Origin: an uncultured Acetatifactor sp.
Lineage (GTDB): Bacteria > Bacillota > Clostridia > Lachnospirales > Lachnospiraceae
Direction of reading: 5' to 3'
Assembly (NCBI GenBank): GCA_947630715.1
Contig: CANRIP010000019.1
Coordinates: 1 to 52,921, forward strand
DNA length: 52,921 bases
The notes beneath the pieces are model-generated. The model saw only the letters and a program-made list of their open reading frames with translations, made no database searches and had not been told where the DNA came from. How positions within the stretch are numbered: the first letter of the stretch is position 1; each line of letters starts with the position of its first letter. A program made the translations under genes and the position numbers. This document shows, one piece after another, positions 17,181 to 26,130 of the stretch.

Positions 17181-18527
17181 CTAGATCCCCAGGATCATAA
17201 CCGCAAAGCGGAAGTACACCAGAAGGGAAAGCGCGTCCACAATCGTGGTGATAAAGGGGCTGGCCATGACCGCCGGGTCAAAACCCAGTCTCTTGGCCCC
17301 CACAGGGAGCAGACATCCCACCAGCATGGCCATCAGCACCGCCGCCGCCAACGTTGCGCACACGGTCAGCGACACCATCAGTCCCACCCGGTCAATCAGC
17401 ATCAGCTTGACGAAATTGGCCGCCGCCAGAGAAATGCCGCATAACACCGCCACCCGGATTTCCTTCCACACCACTCCGGGCACATCCCTGTATTCAATCT
17501 CCCCCAGACTCAGGCCGCGGATCACCGTCACGCTGGCCTGTCCTCCGGCGTTTCCCCCTGTGTCCATGAGCATGGGAATAAAAGCGATCAGCGAAGCGTA
17601 CACGCTCAGCGCGTCCTCAAAGGTGCTGATGATAGCGCCGGTAAAGGTGGCGGACACCATCAAAAGCAGCAGCCAGGGGATGCGCTTTTTGTAAGTCTCC
17701 CACACGGACGTGCGCATGTAGGGCTTGTCGCTTGGCATGATAGCCGCCATCTTCTCCATATCCTCCGTGGCTTCTTCTTCCATAATATCCACGATATCGT
17801 CCACGGTGATAATCCCCACCAGCCGGTTCTCATTGTCCACCACCGGCATGGCGGTAAAGTCATATTTCTTGAACTGGGCCGCCACCTGCTCCTGGTCCGT
17901 CATGGTATTGACGGAAATCACGTTTTCGTGCATCATGTCCCGGATGATCTCGTCCGAATCGCTCAACAGCAGGTAGCGCAGAGCCACCGTTCCCACCAGC
18001 CGCCGCTTGGCGTCCAGCACATAGCAGATGTTGATGGTTTCGCTGTCCAGTCCTACGGCGCGGATCCGCTGGATGGCTTCCTCCACCGTATAGCTCTCCT
18101 TTAGGGACACGTACTCCACCGTCATAATGCTGCCGGCGGAATCCTCGGGGTAGCGCAGCAGATGGTTGATCGCCTGACGGGTATCCGGCTTTGCGTTTTC
18201 CAACAGCTTATCCACCACGTTGGCAGGCATTTCCTCCAGCAGATCCACCGCATCGTCCGCCATCAGGTTGTCGATAACGGTTGCCGCCTCCTGTTCGGAC
18301 AGGGAGGTGATAATCGTCTGCTGGCTGTCCACTTCCAGGTAGGAAAAAACGTCCGCGGCCAGATCCTTTGGCAGAATGCGGAACACCTTCAGCAGAGAAT
18401 TTTTCTCCAGCTCCTCCATCCACCCGGCAATATCCGCGTCATTCATCTCGCCTAACAACTGACGCAGCCTTGTGTACTGCCTGGTTTCCAAAAGTGTTTC
18501 CAGTTCCTGCATATCCTTCTTTTCCAT
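17181..18527 (-). CDS. mgtE: Magnesium transporter MgtE
   Basis: 448 residues, full length. Order of domains: N-terminal superhelical domain (MQELETLLETRQYTRLRQLL to about 130), two CBS domains (about 135-255, including NENRLVGIITVDDIVDIMEE), a connecting helix, and five membrane helices containing the conserved PMLMDTGGNAGGQAS segment that lines the pore. MgtE is a Mg2+ channel gated by Mg2+ binding between the N and CBS domains. No M-box riboswitch is seen: only 33 bp separates it from the yigZ-like gene upstream, with which it is probably co-transcribed. Confidence 0.97.
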   Translation of the reverse strand: MEKKDMQELETLLETRQYTRLRQLLGEMNDADIAGWMEELEKNSLLKVFRILPKDLAADVFSYLEVDSQQTIITSLSEQEAATVIDNLMADDAVDLLEEMPANVVDKLLENAKPDTRQAINHLLRYPEDSAGSIMTVEYVSLKESYTVEEAIQRIRAVGLDSETINICYVLDAKRRLVGTVALRYLLLSDSDEIIRDMMHENVISVNTMTDQEQVAAQFKKYDFTAMPVVDNENRLVGIITVDDIVDIMEEEATEDMEKMAAIMPSDKPYMRTSVWETYKKRIPWLLLLMVSATFTGAIISTFEDALSVYASLIAFIPMLMDTGGNAGGQASVTVIRGLSLGEIEYRDVPGVVWKEIRVAVLCGISLAAANFVKLMLIDRVGLMVSLTVCATLAAAVLMAMLVGCLLPVGAKRLGFDPAVMASPFITTIVDALSLLVYFRFAVMILGI

Positions 18528-18560
18528 CTCTTGCCTTTCTCCTTTCCTCCCTGTATGAAT

Positions 18561-19199
18561 TCAGTCCCAGGCGCTGCCGTCAACAAAAGCGGCCTCTCTG
18601 AGCCATTTTAATTCTATTTTTCCGCCGGTGGCCGCCGCCAGATCCGCCTGAAGACGCTCCGCCTGATCCCCGGGAACCGTAAAGCGCAGGGTCACCCGAT
18701 CCCCATAATCGCAGAAATGGGGCTCGATCCCTGCGTGGGCCAGCAGGTGCAGGATCTTTCCCACGCTGAGATAGTCCGTATGCGCCTCCATCTCAATCCC
18801 CGCCCGCAGCTTTCCCACCACGCAGTTTTTCAGCGCCTCCTGTACAGCCCTGGTGTACGCCCGTACCAGGCCGCCAGTGCCAAGCAGCACCCCGCCGAAA
18901 TACCGGCTCACCACCGCCGCCACATTCCGGATCCCGGATCCCGCAAGCACCTCCAGCATGGGCCTGCCCGCCGTCCCGCCGGGTTCCCCGTCATCGCTGA
19001 ACCGAAGAATCTCACCCTTCTCCCCGACGATGTAAGCATAGCAGTTATGTCTGGCATCCCAGTATTTTTTTCTCATTTCCTCAATAAAAGAGACAGCCTT
19101 TTCTTCGCTTTCGCACTCTCTCAGGGTTGCGATAAAGCGGGATTTTTTTTCTTCATATACGCCCTGGCCGCCCTGTAACAAAACCCGGCTGGAATCCAT
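18561..19199 (-). CDS. YigZ / IMPACT (UPF0029) family protein
   Basis: 212 residues from MDSSRVLLQGGQGVYEEKKS, the normal family size. The N-terminal IMPACT domain shows KSRFIATLRECESEEKAVSF, KKYWDARHNCYAYIVGEKGE and the conserved DDGEPGGTAGRPMLEVL. GVLLGTGGLVRAYTRAVQEAL follows, and the C-terminus is the DUF1949 ferredoxin-like domain. Bacterial members are linked to translation-related functions, but the reaction is not established. Upstream in-frame starts at 19229 and 19265 have no ribosome binding site; 19199 has AAGGA at a slightly long spacing. It is divergent from the PBP gene. Confidence 0.92.
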   Translation of the reverse strand: MDSSRVLLQGGQGVYEEKKSRFIATLRECESEEKAVSFIEEMRKKYWDARHNCYAYIVGEKGEILRFSDDGEPGGTAGRPMLEVLAGSGIRNVAAVVSRYFGGVLLGTGGLVRAYTRAVQEALKNCVVGKLRAGIEMEAHTDYLSVGKILHLLAHAGIEPHFCDYGDRVTLRFTVPGDQAERLQADLAAATGGKIELKWLREAAFVDGSAWD

Positions 19200-19348
19200 A
19201 CCGCTCTCTGTTCCTTCCCTCTTTTTCATAACACACGGTATTTTATAATTTGCCTGTATGAGCATACATAATCAGGATAACATAAAAAACAAAAAATGTG
19301 AAATATTATTAAATTAAAGTGGAAAGTCTTTCTTTACATACCAAATTT

Positions 19349-19357
19349 TGTTATAAT
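19349..19357 (+). promoter_or_regulatory. Extended -10 promoter of the class A PBP gene
   Basis: TGTTATAAT (19349-19357) is a consensus extended -10 box (TGn plus TATAAT). No good -35 lies at 17 bp (TTTACA at 19333 is only 13 bp away), which is typical of extended -10 promoters. The leader would be about 75 nt. Confidence 0.65.
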
Positions 19358-19437
19358 GTATCATATTGTACAGGCCTGTCATCCGTCCGTACAAGCCAAC
19401 CGGGATCCTTCCGGGAAGGCGGAAGTGAGAGGAAAAA

Positions 19438-22137
19438 ATGAATTACAGTAAAAAGGGCGTCCGTGCAAGACAAAAGGCGCTGAATTCCAAAACGGTAAAA
19501 TGGGAGAGAAAGCTGTTTCTCCTGGTGATAAAGCTGGGGATTGTGGCCATACTGGGGGTCGGTATCTGCGCTGTGGCAGGCGGAATTGGAGCTTACCGCG
19601 GCATTCTGGCCTCCACCCCCAATATCCGCCTGAGCGATGTGGTCGCCTCCGGCCAGGCCACCATCGTCTACGACAGCGAGGGCAACGAGATCGACAAGTA
19701 TGTGACCACCAATTCCAACCGGATCCCGGTGGCCTCCATCGACATGCTGCCGGATCATCTGGGAAAAGCTTTCGTGGCCATTGAGGACGCCCGCTTTTAC
19801 CAGCATAAGGGCATTGATTTCCAGGGCATCGCCAGAGCGGGTTATACCGTTCTGACCAGCCGGGGACGCCGCAGCCAGGGAGGAAGCACCATCACCCAGC
19901 AGCTTTTGAAAAACAACGTATTTACGGAATGGACCTCCGAAGGCAAAAACTGGATGAAAAAGATCAAGCGAAAGCTGCAGGAACAGTTCCTCGCCCTTGA
20001 AATTGAAAAATACTATGACAAGGACGATATCCTGCTGTGCTATATGAACGCCATCAACCTGGGGCAGAACACCCTGGGGGTGGAGGCTGCATCCCAGCGG
20101 TATTTTGGAAAATCCGCCAGTGAACTGACGGTTTCCGAAAGCGCGGTGATCGCCAGCATTACCCAAAGTCCTTCCCGCTTAAATCCCATCAGCCATCCCG
20201 ACGCAAACCGCAGCCGGAGGCAGATTACGCTGGACAATATGCTGGAACTGGACTTTATCACCCAGGAACAGTACGATGAAGCCGTGGCCGACACCGACGC
20301 GGTTTACGAACGTATCTCCGTTCACGACATCGACTACCGGGGAAACTCCAACACCACCGCCGGCTCCTACTTCTCCGACGCGGTATATGAGCAGGTTAAG
20401 GAAGATCTGGTGAATATCGCCGGTTACTCCAGCCTTATGGCCGAAAATCTGCTGACTTCCGGCGGACTTCGCATCGAGTCCACTCTGGATCCTGCGATCC
20501 AGGCCATTGCGGACGAAGAATTCGCCAATCCCGACAACTTCCCGGCAAACACCGACTGGTATCTGACGTATGCCCTGAGCGTGTATACCCCCGCCGGGGA
20601 AACGGTGAACTTCAGTAAGGAAAACATGACCAAATGGTTTCAACAGAACCGGGACAAGAAATTCAACCTGATTTTCAAATCTCAGGACGATGCCTACGAG
20701 GCCATCGAAATTTACAGGACCGCCATGCTGGAGGATCTGGGTGTGGAAAATACGGAGGACAATTATGCCGAGTCCATCTCCCTGACCGCGCAGCCGCAGA
20801 CCGCCATGGTGATTGAAGATCAAAGCACCGGATACGTTGTGGCGATCGTTGGCGGACGAGGCACCAAGGAAGGCCGCCGGACGTTAAACAGGGCGACCAA
20901 CGCCCTGCGTTCCCCCGGATCCACCTTCAAGCCTCTGGCCGCTTTTGCCCCGGCCCTGGACAGCGCGGGACAGACCCTGGCCACCGTGTATAATGACGCT
21001 CCCTTCAATTACGACGACGGAACCCCCGTGGACAACTGGTATGAGACCGGTTACCGGGGCATCCAGTCCATCCGGGAGGCCATCCGGGAATCCCTGAATA
21101 TCGTCAGCGTCAAGACCCTGACGGTCATCAGCCCCCAGCTTGGGTATGATTATCTGTTAAACTTTGGCTTTACCACTCTCACGGACGGCGTGACAAAGGG
21201 CAATCAGGTTTACACGGACGTTCGCCAGCCCATGGTGCTGGGCGGACTGACAAACGGCGTTTCCGTCTATGAGCTGAACGCCGCCTACGCATCGATCGCC
21301 AATATGGGGATGTATGTCACTCCCAAGCTTTACTCAAGGGTTACGGACTCCGAGGGCAACGTGATTCTGGACAATACCAAACCTTCCTCCAGACGCGTCA
21401 TCAAAGAAACCACGGCCTTTCTGCTCACCAGCGCCATGCAGGACTGCGTGACCACCGGCACCGGTGCTTCCGCCAGATGGTCCAGCACCATGGGGATCGC
21501 CGGCAAAACCGGAACCTCCACCGGTCCGAAAGACGCGTGGTTTGCGGGCTATACCCCTTATTATACCTGCTCCGTCTGGACCGGCTATGACAACAATATT
21601 AAATTCGACGACACCACCGTATCCAGAAAGCTTTGGAAAGCCGTGATGTCCCGGATTCATGAAAACCTTCCGGATATGGCCTTTACCACTCCCCAGGGCA
21701 TCGTTACGGCCCAGGTGTGCAGCCAGTCCGGAAAACTTCCCATCGACGGGCTGTGTAACGTGGTGGACGGCAATCACGTCATCACGGAATACTTCGCGGA
21801 GGGCACGGTTCCCGTCGATTACTGCGATATTCATTATCAGGGTGAAATCTGCGCGTATGACATGCTGCCGGCCAGCCCGGAATGCCCGTTCCGCTGCACC
21901 GGCTACCTGACCCTGCCCCTTCTGGAAGATCCGGCGTTGATCGCCGGCTCCACCTTCCTGAACGCGGACGGCACCATCACTCAGCCCAGGACTTCCAATG
22001 TCTGCCAGCATGACGCAACCTTCTTTGCAACGCCCGGATATGAGGCGATTTTGGAGGCCCAGCGGCCCATTGCCCAGCAGAATCAGGCGCAGATGCAGGC
22101 CGCCCAGCAGCCACCGCCGCAACAGCCTCTGCCATGA
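19438..22137 (+). CDS. Class A penicillin-binding protein (glycosyltransferase + transpeptidase)
   Basis: 899 residues. After a basic cytoplasmic start there is one membrane anchor (about residues 24-50). The GT51 domain has EDARFYQHKGIDFQG with catalytic Glu at E116 and GGSTITQQLLKN. The transpeptidase domain has SPGSTFKPL with nucleophile S495 (SxxK), ESLNIVSV (SxN, S552) and AGKTGTSTGP (KTG, K690). The tail beyond about 770 has five to six cysteines and ends in a Gln/Pro-rich stretch, as in clostridial PBP1. It polymerises and cross-links peptidoglycan outside the membrane. GAGGAAAAA precedes the ATG. Confidence 0.97.
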   Translation: MNYSKKGVRARQKALNSKTVKWERKLFLLVIKLGIVAILGVGICAVAGGIGAYRGILASTPNIRLSDVVASGQATIVYDSEGNEIDKYVTTNSNRIPVASIDMLPDHLGKAFVAIEDARFYQHKGIDFQGIARAGYTVLTSRGRRSQGGSTITQQLLKNNVFTEWTSEGKNWMKKIKRKLQEQFLALEIEKYYDKDDILLCYMNAINLGQNTLGVEAASQRYFGKSASELTVSESAVIASITQSPSRLNPISHPDANRSRRQITLDNMLELDFITQEQYDEAVADTDAVYERISVHDIDYRGNSNTTAGSYFSDAVYEQVKEDLVNIAGYSSLMAENLLTSGGLRIESTLDPAIQAIADEEFANPDNFPANTDWYLTYALSVYTPAGETVNFSKENMTKWFQQNRDKKFNLIFKSQDDAYEAIEIYRTAMLEDLGVENTEDNYAESISLTAQPQTAMVIEDQSTGYVVAIVGGRGTKEGRRTLNRATNALRSPGSTFKPLAAFAPALDSAGQTLATVYNDAPFNYDDGTPVDNWYETGYRGIQSIREAIRESLNIVSVKTLTVISPQLGYDYLLNFGFTTLTDGVTKGNQVYTDVRQPMVLGGLTNGVSVYELNAAYASIANMGMYVTPKLYSRVTDSEGNVILDNTKPSSRRVIKETTAFLLTSAMQDCVTTGTGASARWSSTMGIAGKTGTSTGPKDAWFAGYTPYYTCSVWTGYDNNIKFDDTTVSRKLWKAVMSRIHENLPDMAFTTPQGIVTAQVCSQSGKLPIDGLCNVVDGNHVITEYFAEGTVPVDYCDIHYQGEICAYDMLPASPECPFRCTGYLTLPLLEDPALIAGSTFLNADGTITQPRTSNVCQHDATFFATPGYEAILEAQRPIAQQNQAQMQAAQQPPPQQPLP

Positions 22138-22175
22138 TTTTCCGTCCGTGCCCTTTTAGAGATTTTTCCATGAAA

Positions 22176-22209
22176 ATGGCGGGGACAGGCTGCATCCTGT
22201 TCCCGCCAT
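22176..22209 (-). terminator. Terminator hairpin between the PBP gene and a convergent small gene
   Basis: A 14-bp stem with one G-T pair (22176-22189 with 22196-22209) and a 6-nt loop. On the minus strand it is followed by TTTTCATGG, so it best serves the small gene at 22228-22506; it could also stop the PBP transcript. The direct repeat AACCGTTTCA occurs twice beside it (22211-22231). Confidence 0.7.
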
Positions 22210-22227
22210 AACCGTTTCATAACCGTT

Positions 22228-22506
22228 TCAAAGGCCTTTTCGTTGGTTGATTTGTTCCTGCAGCTCCTGCACAGCCGCTTTGGCATTTTTTACCGCCGTT
22301 CTCTGTTTTTCAAAAGGCGCGTCTTCTTCTTCCTCATACATCTCGCAAAAGAGACGGCCGATCTCCAGATAATTCTTTTTCATCACTTCCTCGCAGGTGG
22401 AAATCTGCCCTTTCAGATTGAAAATCTCCGCCGCGTTTTTTGCCTTGTGGGCCACCTTTTTCCCCTTCTCGGAAATCGTATCGCTCATTTTATCCCAAAA
22501 ATCCAT
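22228..22506 (-). CDS. Small helical protein of unknown function
   Basis: 92 residues. The sequence is almost wholly helical and charged: it starts MDFWDKMSDTISEKGKKVAH, continues with a stretch containing the only two candidate metal or redox cysteines (ISTCEEVMKKNYLEIGRLFC), and ends in a coiled-coil-like QELQEQINQRKGL. No membrane segment and no known catalytic motif. AGGGTGACAAA precedes the ATG and a terminator follows. Similar short proteins with or without a zinc ribbon occur in Lachnospiraceae, but the function is not known to me. It is convergent with the PBP gene. Confidence 0.7.
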   Translation of the reverse strand: MDFWDKMSDTISEKGKKVAHKAKNAAEIFNLKGQISTCEEVMKKNYLEIGRLFCEMYEEEEDAPFEKQRTAVKNAKAAVQELQEQINQRKGL

Positions 22507-22593
22507 TTTGTCACCCTGTCCTTTCCGGCCGGTCGCCGCCGTCCGATGTGTCCAGTATATCTCAAAAACCTGTGGAAGTAAACAGAAAACCTA

Positions 22594-22622
22594 TGGCATT
22601 CCCCCCAAAATTATGTTATACT
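22594..22622 (+). promoter_or_regulatory. Extended -10 promoter of a small unknown gene
   Basis: TGTTATACT (22614-22622) is an extended -10 box; a poor -35 (TGGCAT, 22594-22599) lies 17 bp upstream. Start would be near 22629, about 48 nt before the ATG at 22677. Confidence 0.6.
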
Positions 22623-22676
22623 GTGTTCACAGGCCAGACAAAACGGCCTCCAAAACAACCGCGAGGTGACCCAGCT

Positions 22677-22967
22677 ATGAATCAACCCCTCTATACCGCC
22701 TTAAAAGTACATAACGAAATCGAACTGTGCGAGATTTCAGACCTGGAATGCAAACGCCTGATAGAACAGGCGCTCTTAAAGGAGCGCATCTCCTTTTATA
22801 TCCACTGGCTGAAACCCTCTCTGTTCAGCCGCAAAAAGAACTGCTGCATTTTCTGCGTCAATGAAAACGTACAGGAGACAGCGGAGGACATCGTCCGTTC
22901 CATCTGCGATGAAGGAGGGTATCCCGTTAAATTCCTTTTCCGCAAAACCCACAACGAATATCTGTGA
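22677..22967 (+). CDS. Small protein of unknown function
   Basis: 96 residues beginning MNQPLYTALKVHNEIELCEI. It is mixed alpha/beta, with FYIHWLKPSLFSRKKNCCIF and CVNENVQETAEDIVRSICDE; five cysteines (two adjacent) are notable in so small a cytoplasmic protein. No signal peptide or membrane helix. The open frame extends upstream to 22440, but only the ATG at 22677 follows the promoter and a GAGGTGA ribosome binding site. The family is not recognised. The strand pattern could be a small ferredoxin-like or ACT-like fold, but this is only a guess. Confidence 0.65.
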   Translation: MNQPLYTALKVHNEIELCEISDLECKRLIEQALLKERISFYIHWLKPSLFSRKKNCCIFCVNENVQETAEDIVRSICDEGGYPVKFLFRKTHNEYL

Positions 22968-23031
22968 TTTCTCCTTTGCAGCCTGATTGGCAGACGCCCT
23001 TCCCACTGTCCCTGTTTGGCTTTGTTCTCCT

Positions 23032-24747
23032 CTATTCCATCTTAAACATAGCGGAAATTTCCTGCAATTTTTTCACAGTATTCAGACAATCTTCCACAAG
23101 TTCGCCGTTTTTCACCGTCTGACTCACCACGTCGGTGGTCTTATCCGCGATATTGGTTACGCCTCCGGCCGCCTCGTTGACGGTGGTGTTGATGGCCGTC
23201 ACTTCGCCCACAATCTCGCCGATCACACGGTTCAGAGAATTGACGGCCTCCCGGATTCCGGTCATGCTGTTCTGGAAAACCTCCGCATCCTGATCATACT
23301 GCGTACCCACGGCGGAAAAACTGTCGTAATCCTTCAAAACCACGTTTTCCAAAAAATCCACCGTATCCGTCAGTGCAGCGGTCATATTCCGCACGGCCTC
23401 GTTGACCTCGCCTACGATCCGGTTAATGCTGTTTACCGTCTCGGAAGTTTGATTGGCCAGGTTACCCACTTCCGTAGCCACCACCGCGAACCCTTTGCCC
23501 GCCTCGCCGGCCCTGGCTGCTTCAATGGAAGCATTCAGCGCAAGAAGGCCTGTCTGAGAGGATATGGACATAATGGACTCGGCCAGCTCATTAATTTTGT
23601 CAATGGCCCGGGAATCCTCAATGGCCTTTTCCGTCCTCTCCTTCACGGATTCGTACAGTTTGGTGGTCTTATCCGTCGCCTCGTCGGTAGCTGCCTTCAG
23701 TCCCGCCGCCCGCTGCTTGACTTCTCCCGCTGTATTGCGGCCTTCATCGGCCATGGAACGAATATCGTCCGCATTCTTTCTGACCTGTTCAATGTTGCCG
23801 GCAATGGTCTCCGTAGCCGCGGAGGTCTGCTGCATCCCGGCCGCCAACTGCTGAGTGGTGGCGCTGTTATCCATGCACTGGATATTGATGGTTTCGGAAA
23901 TGTCGGTGAGCCCCTTCACATTTTCCGTAATCTGTATATTGACGTTGTCAATATCGCCGATGATGGAGCGGAGATTTTTCCTCATCTTCCGGATTGCCCG
24001 GCCGATCACGCCGATCTCATCTTTTCTGGCACAGATGGTAGGGCTGGCAGGGTTGTGGTGGAAATCGAAATTCGCCGTATCGTTTATGATTTCCGTCAGC
24101 GTATGTAACGGGCGAAGCAGCATTCCCGACGCCAAAAATTCCAGACAGCCGAGCAGGATCAGCACCACCAGAACCCCAAAGATAAGCCTGTATTCCAGTT
24201 GCCTGAAGGTACCGAGAATTTCCGGCTGCTCCGCGGAAACCACCAGAACGCTTTGATCATTCAGCACCATATAGGCGGCGCATCTCATCGTTCCGTTATC
24301 GTCATAAGACGCGGTCACAACGCCTTTGGGAGCTGCGCCCTGACGGATCTGTTTCACCACTCCGGATATCACTGCGTTATCCACAGATTGCCCCACTTTG
24401 GACTTTGTGGGATGATATAGGACAGTGCCGTCAGAACCAACCAGGAAAATGTACGAGGAATCCAGCCCTTCGACGCTCACATTCCCCAGAATCGAGGCGT
24501 ATCCGTCATACCCGTCCATTAAACTGCCCTGAGCCGATTCATCGTTCAGGTGCCGTCCGTATGACTGTACCAGAGAACTCATATGATTCTCCGCCGCATC
24601 CAGAATGATGTTGCGGCTGCTGGGCAGCACAAACACCGCGATAAAAATGCCGGCGATCAGGACCGCGGCAATGGCAAGCCCGGCAATCTTCAGGCGCAGA
24701 GAATGAATCAAAGACGCCTTTTCTTCCACAGAACCGTTCTCATTCAT
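23032..24747 (-). CDS. Methyl-accepting chemotaxis protein with extracellular cache-type sensor
   Basis: 571 residues. An N-terminal membrane helix (about 17-40) is followed by an extracellular domain of roughly 150 residues that looks like a single Cache domain (SSYIFLVGSDGTVLYHPTKSK), a second helix (about 190-212), a HAMP linker and the long cytoplasmic coiled coil. The signalling tip reads [20 protein letters not shown], which contacts CheA/CheW. There is no C-terminal pentapeptide for CheR tethering. AAAAGGAGGGTTTTAC precedes the ATG. It senses an unknown small ligand and feeds into chemotaxis or a related pathway. Confidence 0.96.
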   Translation of the reverse strand: MNENGSVEEKASLIHSLRLKIAGLAIAAVLIAGIFIAVFVLPSSRNIILDAAENHMSSLVQSYGRHLNDESAQGSLMDGYDGYASILGNVSVEGLDSSYIFLVGSDGTVLYHPTKSKVGQSVDNAVISGVVKQIRQGAAPKGVVTASYDDNGTMRCAAYMVLNDQSVLVVSAEQPEILGTFRQLEYRLIFGVLVVLILLGCLEFLASGMLLRPLHTLTEIINDTANFDFHHNPASPTICARKDEIGVIGRAIRKMRKNLRSIIGDIDNVNIQITENVKGLTDISETINIQCMDNSATTQQLAAGMQQTSAATETIAGNIEQVRKNADDIRSMADEGRNTAGEVKQRAAGLKAATDEATDKTTKLYESVKERTEKAIEDSRAIDKINELAESIMSISSQTGLLALNASIEAARAGEAGKGFAVVATEVGNLANQTSETVNSINRIVGEVNEAVRNMTAALTDTVDFLENVVLKDYDSFSAVGTQYDQDAEVFQNSMTGIREAVNSLNRVIGEIVGEVTAINTTVNEAAGGVTNIADKTTDVVSQTVKNGELVEDCLNTVKKLQEISAMFKME

Positions 24748-24802
24748 GTAAAACCCTCCTTTTGCTTTTTCCTTTTCTCATATTTGCCCTGATATTTGTT
24801 TC

Positions 24803-24811
24803 ATTTTAACA
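24803..24811 (-). promoter_or_regulatory. Possible extended -10 promoter of the chemoreceptor gene
   Basis: On the minus strand TGTTAAAAT (24803-24811) lies 56 bp upstream of the chemoreceptor ATG. No clear -35 and no sigma-D (TAAA...GCCGATAA) motif was seen. A small hairpin CCCGGC/GCCGGG (24871-24886) lies further upstream. Confidence 0.4.
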
Positions 24812-24937
24812 TAAAAAAAGTTCCGTGGAAATACTTTTCCATCGCTTTACGCTCTTTTCTTTCAGTTTCACCCGGCTTTGGCCGGGCTGAGCGCATTCCT
24901 CGCAATCGGAATGTTAGGAAATTCCCGCACATCCATA

Positions 24938-24983
24938 CAAAAACTCCTGACATCATGCCCATTTTTGACTTGATATCAGGAGT
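24938..24983 (-). terminator. Terminator downstream of the Rpn-family remnant
   Basis: ACTCCTGA, one mismatch, ATCA, a 15-nt loop, TGAT, mismatch, TCAGGAGT (24943-24983), followed on the minus strand by TTTTTG. It has the form of an intrinsic terminator, 25 bp after the remnant's stop codon. Confidence 0.7.
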
Positions 24984-25007
24984 CTGAAAATTTGATCCTT
25001 TTTTCGT

Positions 25008-25837
25008 TTACCAGTATTTTCTGACGGTGGCAAGGGCTTCCTCCCCGCTCATACCGCACTGGAGAGTCAACTGCTGCGCCGCCTGCTCCATCGTGCCCTT
25101 GAGACTCTTTATGGTCTGAACAATGCCCCGAGCCATACCTTCCTCCAGGCCGGCGGCATGCCCCTGCGTGATGCCTTCTGCCCGTCCTTCTTCTCGTCCT
25201 TCTTCCCTCTCTGCGCGGCGATCCGCCTGCTCCGCATAATAGGACATATATTCCACCATCAGTCTGGGATCTCTCTTTGCCGTCTCCACTGCTTCCACCA
25301 GCCTTTCCGTATATTCATCCACCGCCACGCCTTCCGCCAGATAACGAAGGAAATTTTGAAGTTCCGGGGTGACATCCTCCCTATCCGAATACGGGTTCAA
25401 AAAAATCTTCACCGTCCCGTCCCCCAGGGCAAGATCCATATCTTCCCTGCAACGGTATTCAAATGTGTAAAGATGCCTGCCCTTATGGAAAAGATCCTCC
25501 ATGCAGATAAAGATCACATAGCTTTTGTTGAGCAGACGGTAATCCTCTCCCCGGCCCAGCAGATCCACATCAATCAGATTCTGGTAATACCGGCTTCTCT
25601 GGGGCAGATTCGGCGCGTGCACCGCCTGCACAGTTCCGCATCCTGCATCACCTTAAAAAAGATAAATCGATCCGCCAGCGTCAACTGCTCAAGCGCCTTC
25701 AGCGCCTCTTTTTTCCGCTCTCCTTTATTATAGGATGTTCCGGTCGTTTTTACAATGCTTTTTCGTGTCTTTTGCGTCAAGCTTTCCCTTCCTTCCACAT
25801 GGGAAGAAACGGGGTTGCGCAGATTCAGCCATGCCAA
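25008..25837 (-). pseudogene. Rpn / PD-(D/E)XK nuclease family transposase, internally deleted remnant
   Basis: Two frames together resemble one Rpn-type protein. The N-terminal frame (25574-25837) carries LEQLTLADRFIFFKVMQDAELC, a hallmark of the family. The C-terminal frame (25008-25631) resumes at QAVHAPNLPQRSRYYQNLID and runs through SYVIFICMEDLFHKGRHLYTFEYR to the charged repeat REEGREEGRAEGITQGHAAG and the end. The 45-55 residues normally between them, with the catalytic Asp and the Glu of ExQ, are missing and the frame shifts at the junction near 25630. The upstream frame has only a TTG start. The remaining C-terminal part could be made from a GTG at 25631 but would have no nuclease centre. 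The family is multicopy in Lachnospiraceae. Confidence 0.8.
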
Positions 25838-26130
25838 TACTTAACGCCGTTCCAAAGGATTCCTGCCGCGTTCCCTCCCACCTTTTTCTATGCTGTTGTC
25901 TGTTCCTGTTACCGGGATACTGTTCTGAAACGAAGACCTATCCATCGCAAGAAGTTTCCGGCAGTTCGATCACCGCCGACAACATCATTATAGCAGACGC
26001 ACAGAAATATGGCAAGGTAATTTGGACAGTAGTATCATGAAAAGGAAAATAAGAAAAACTTCGATAGGATAGCGTTCTGGGCCGGCCGCGGTTTGACCGC
26101 GGCAAAATCAGGGGGGACTTTCTGTGTATC
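25838..26130. other. Intergenic region with a small inverted repeat
   Basis: 293 bp with no credible gene. The only clear structure is GCCGCGG, loop TTTGA, CCGCGGC (26085-26103), shortly after the ABC operon end. It has no T-run on the minus strand, so it is a poor terminator candidate. Short plus-strand frames here lack a start signal and family features. Confidence 0.5.

Noticed and set aside
18528..18560. M-box magnesium riboswitch for mgtE
   Set aside because: Only 33 bp lies between mgtE and the preceding gene, far too short.
25735..26040. Plus-strand frame of 101 codons in the gap after the Rpn remnant
   Set aside because: No ribosome binding site, no family resemblance, and partly opposite the remnant.
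26085..26103. GC-rich inverted repeat as terminator of the ABC operon
   Set aside because: No T-run follows on the minus strand.
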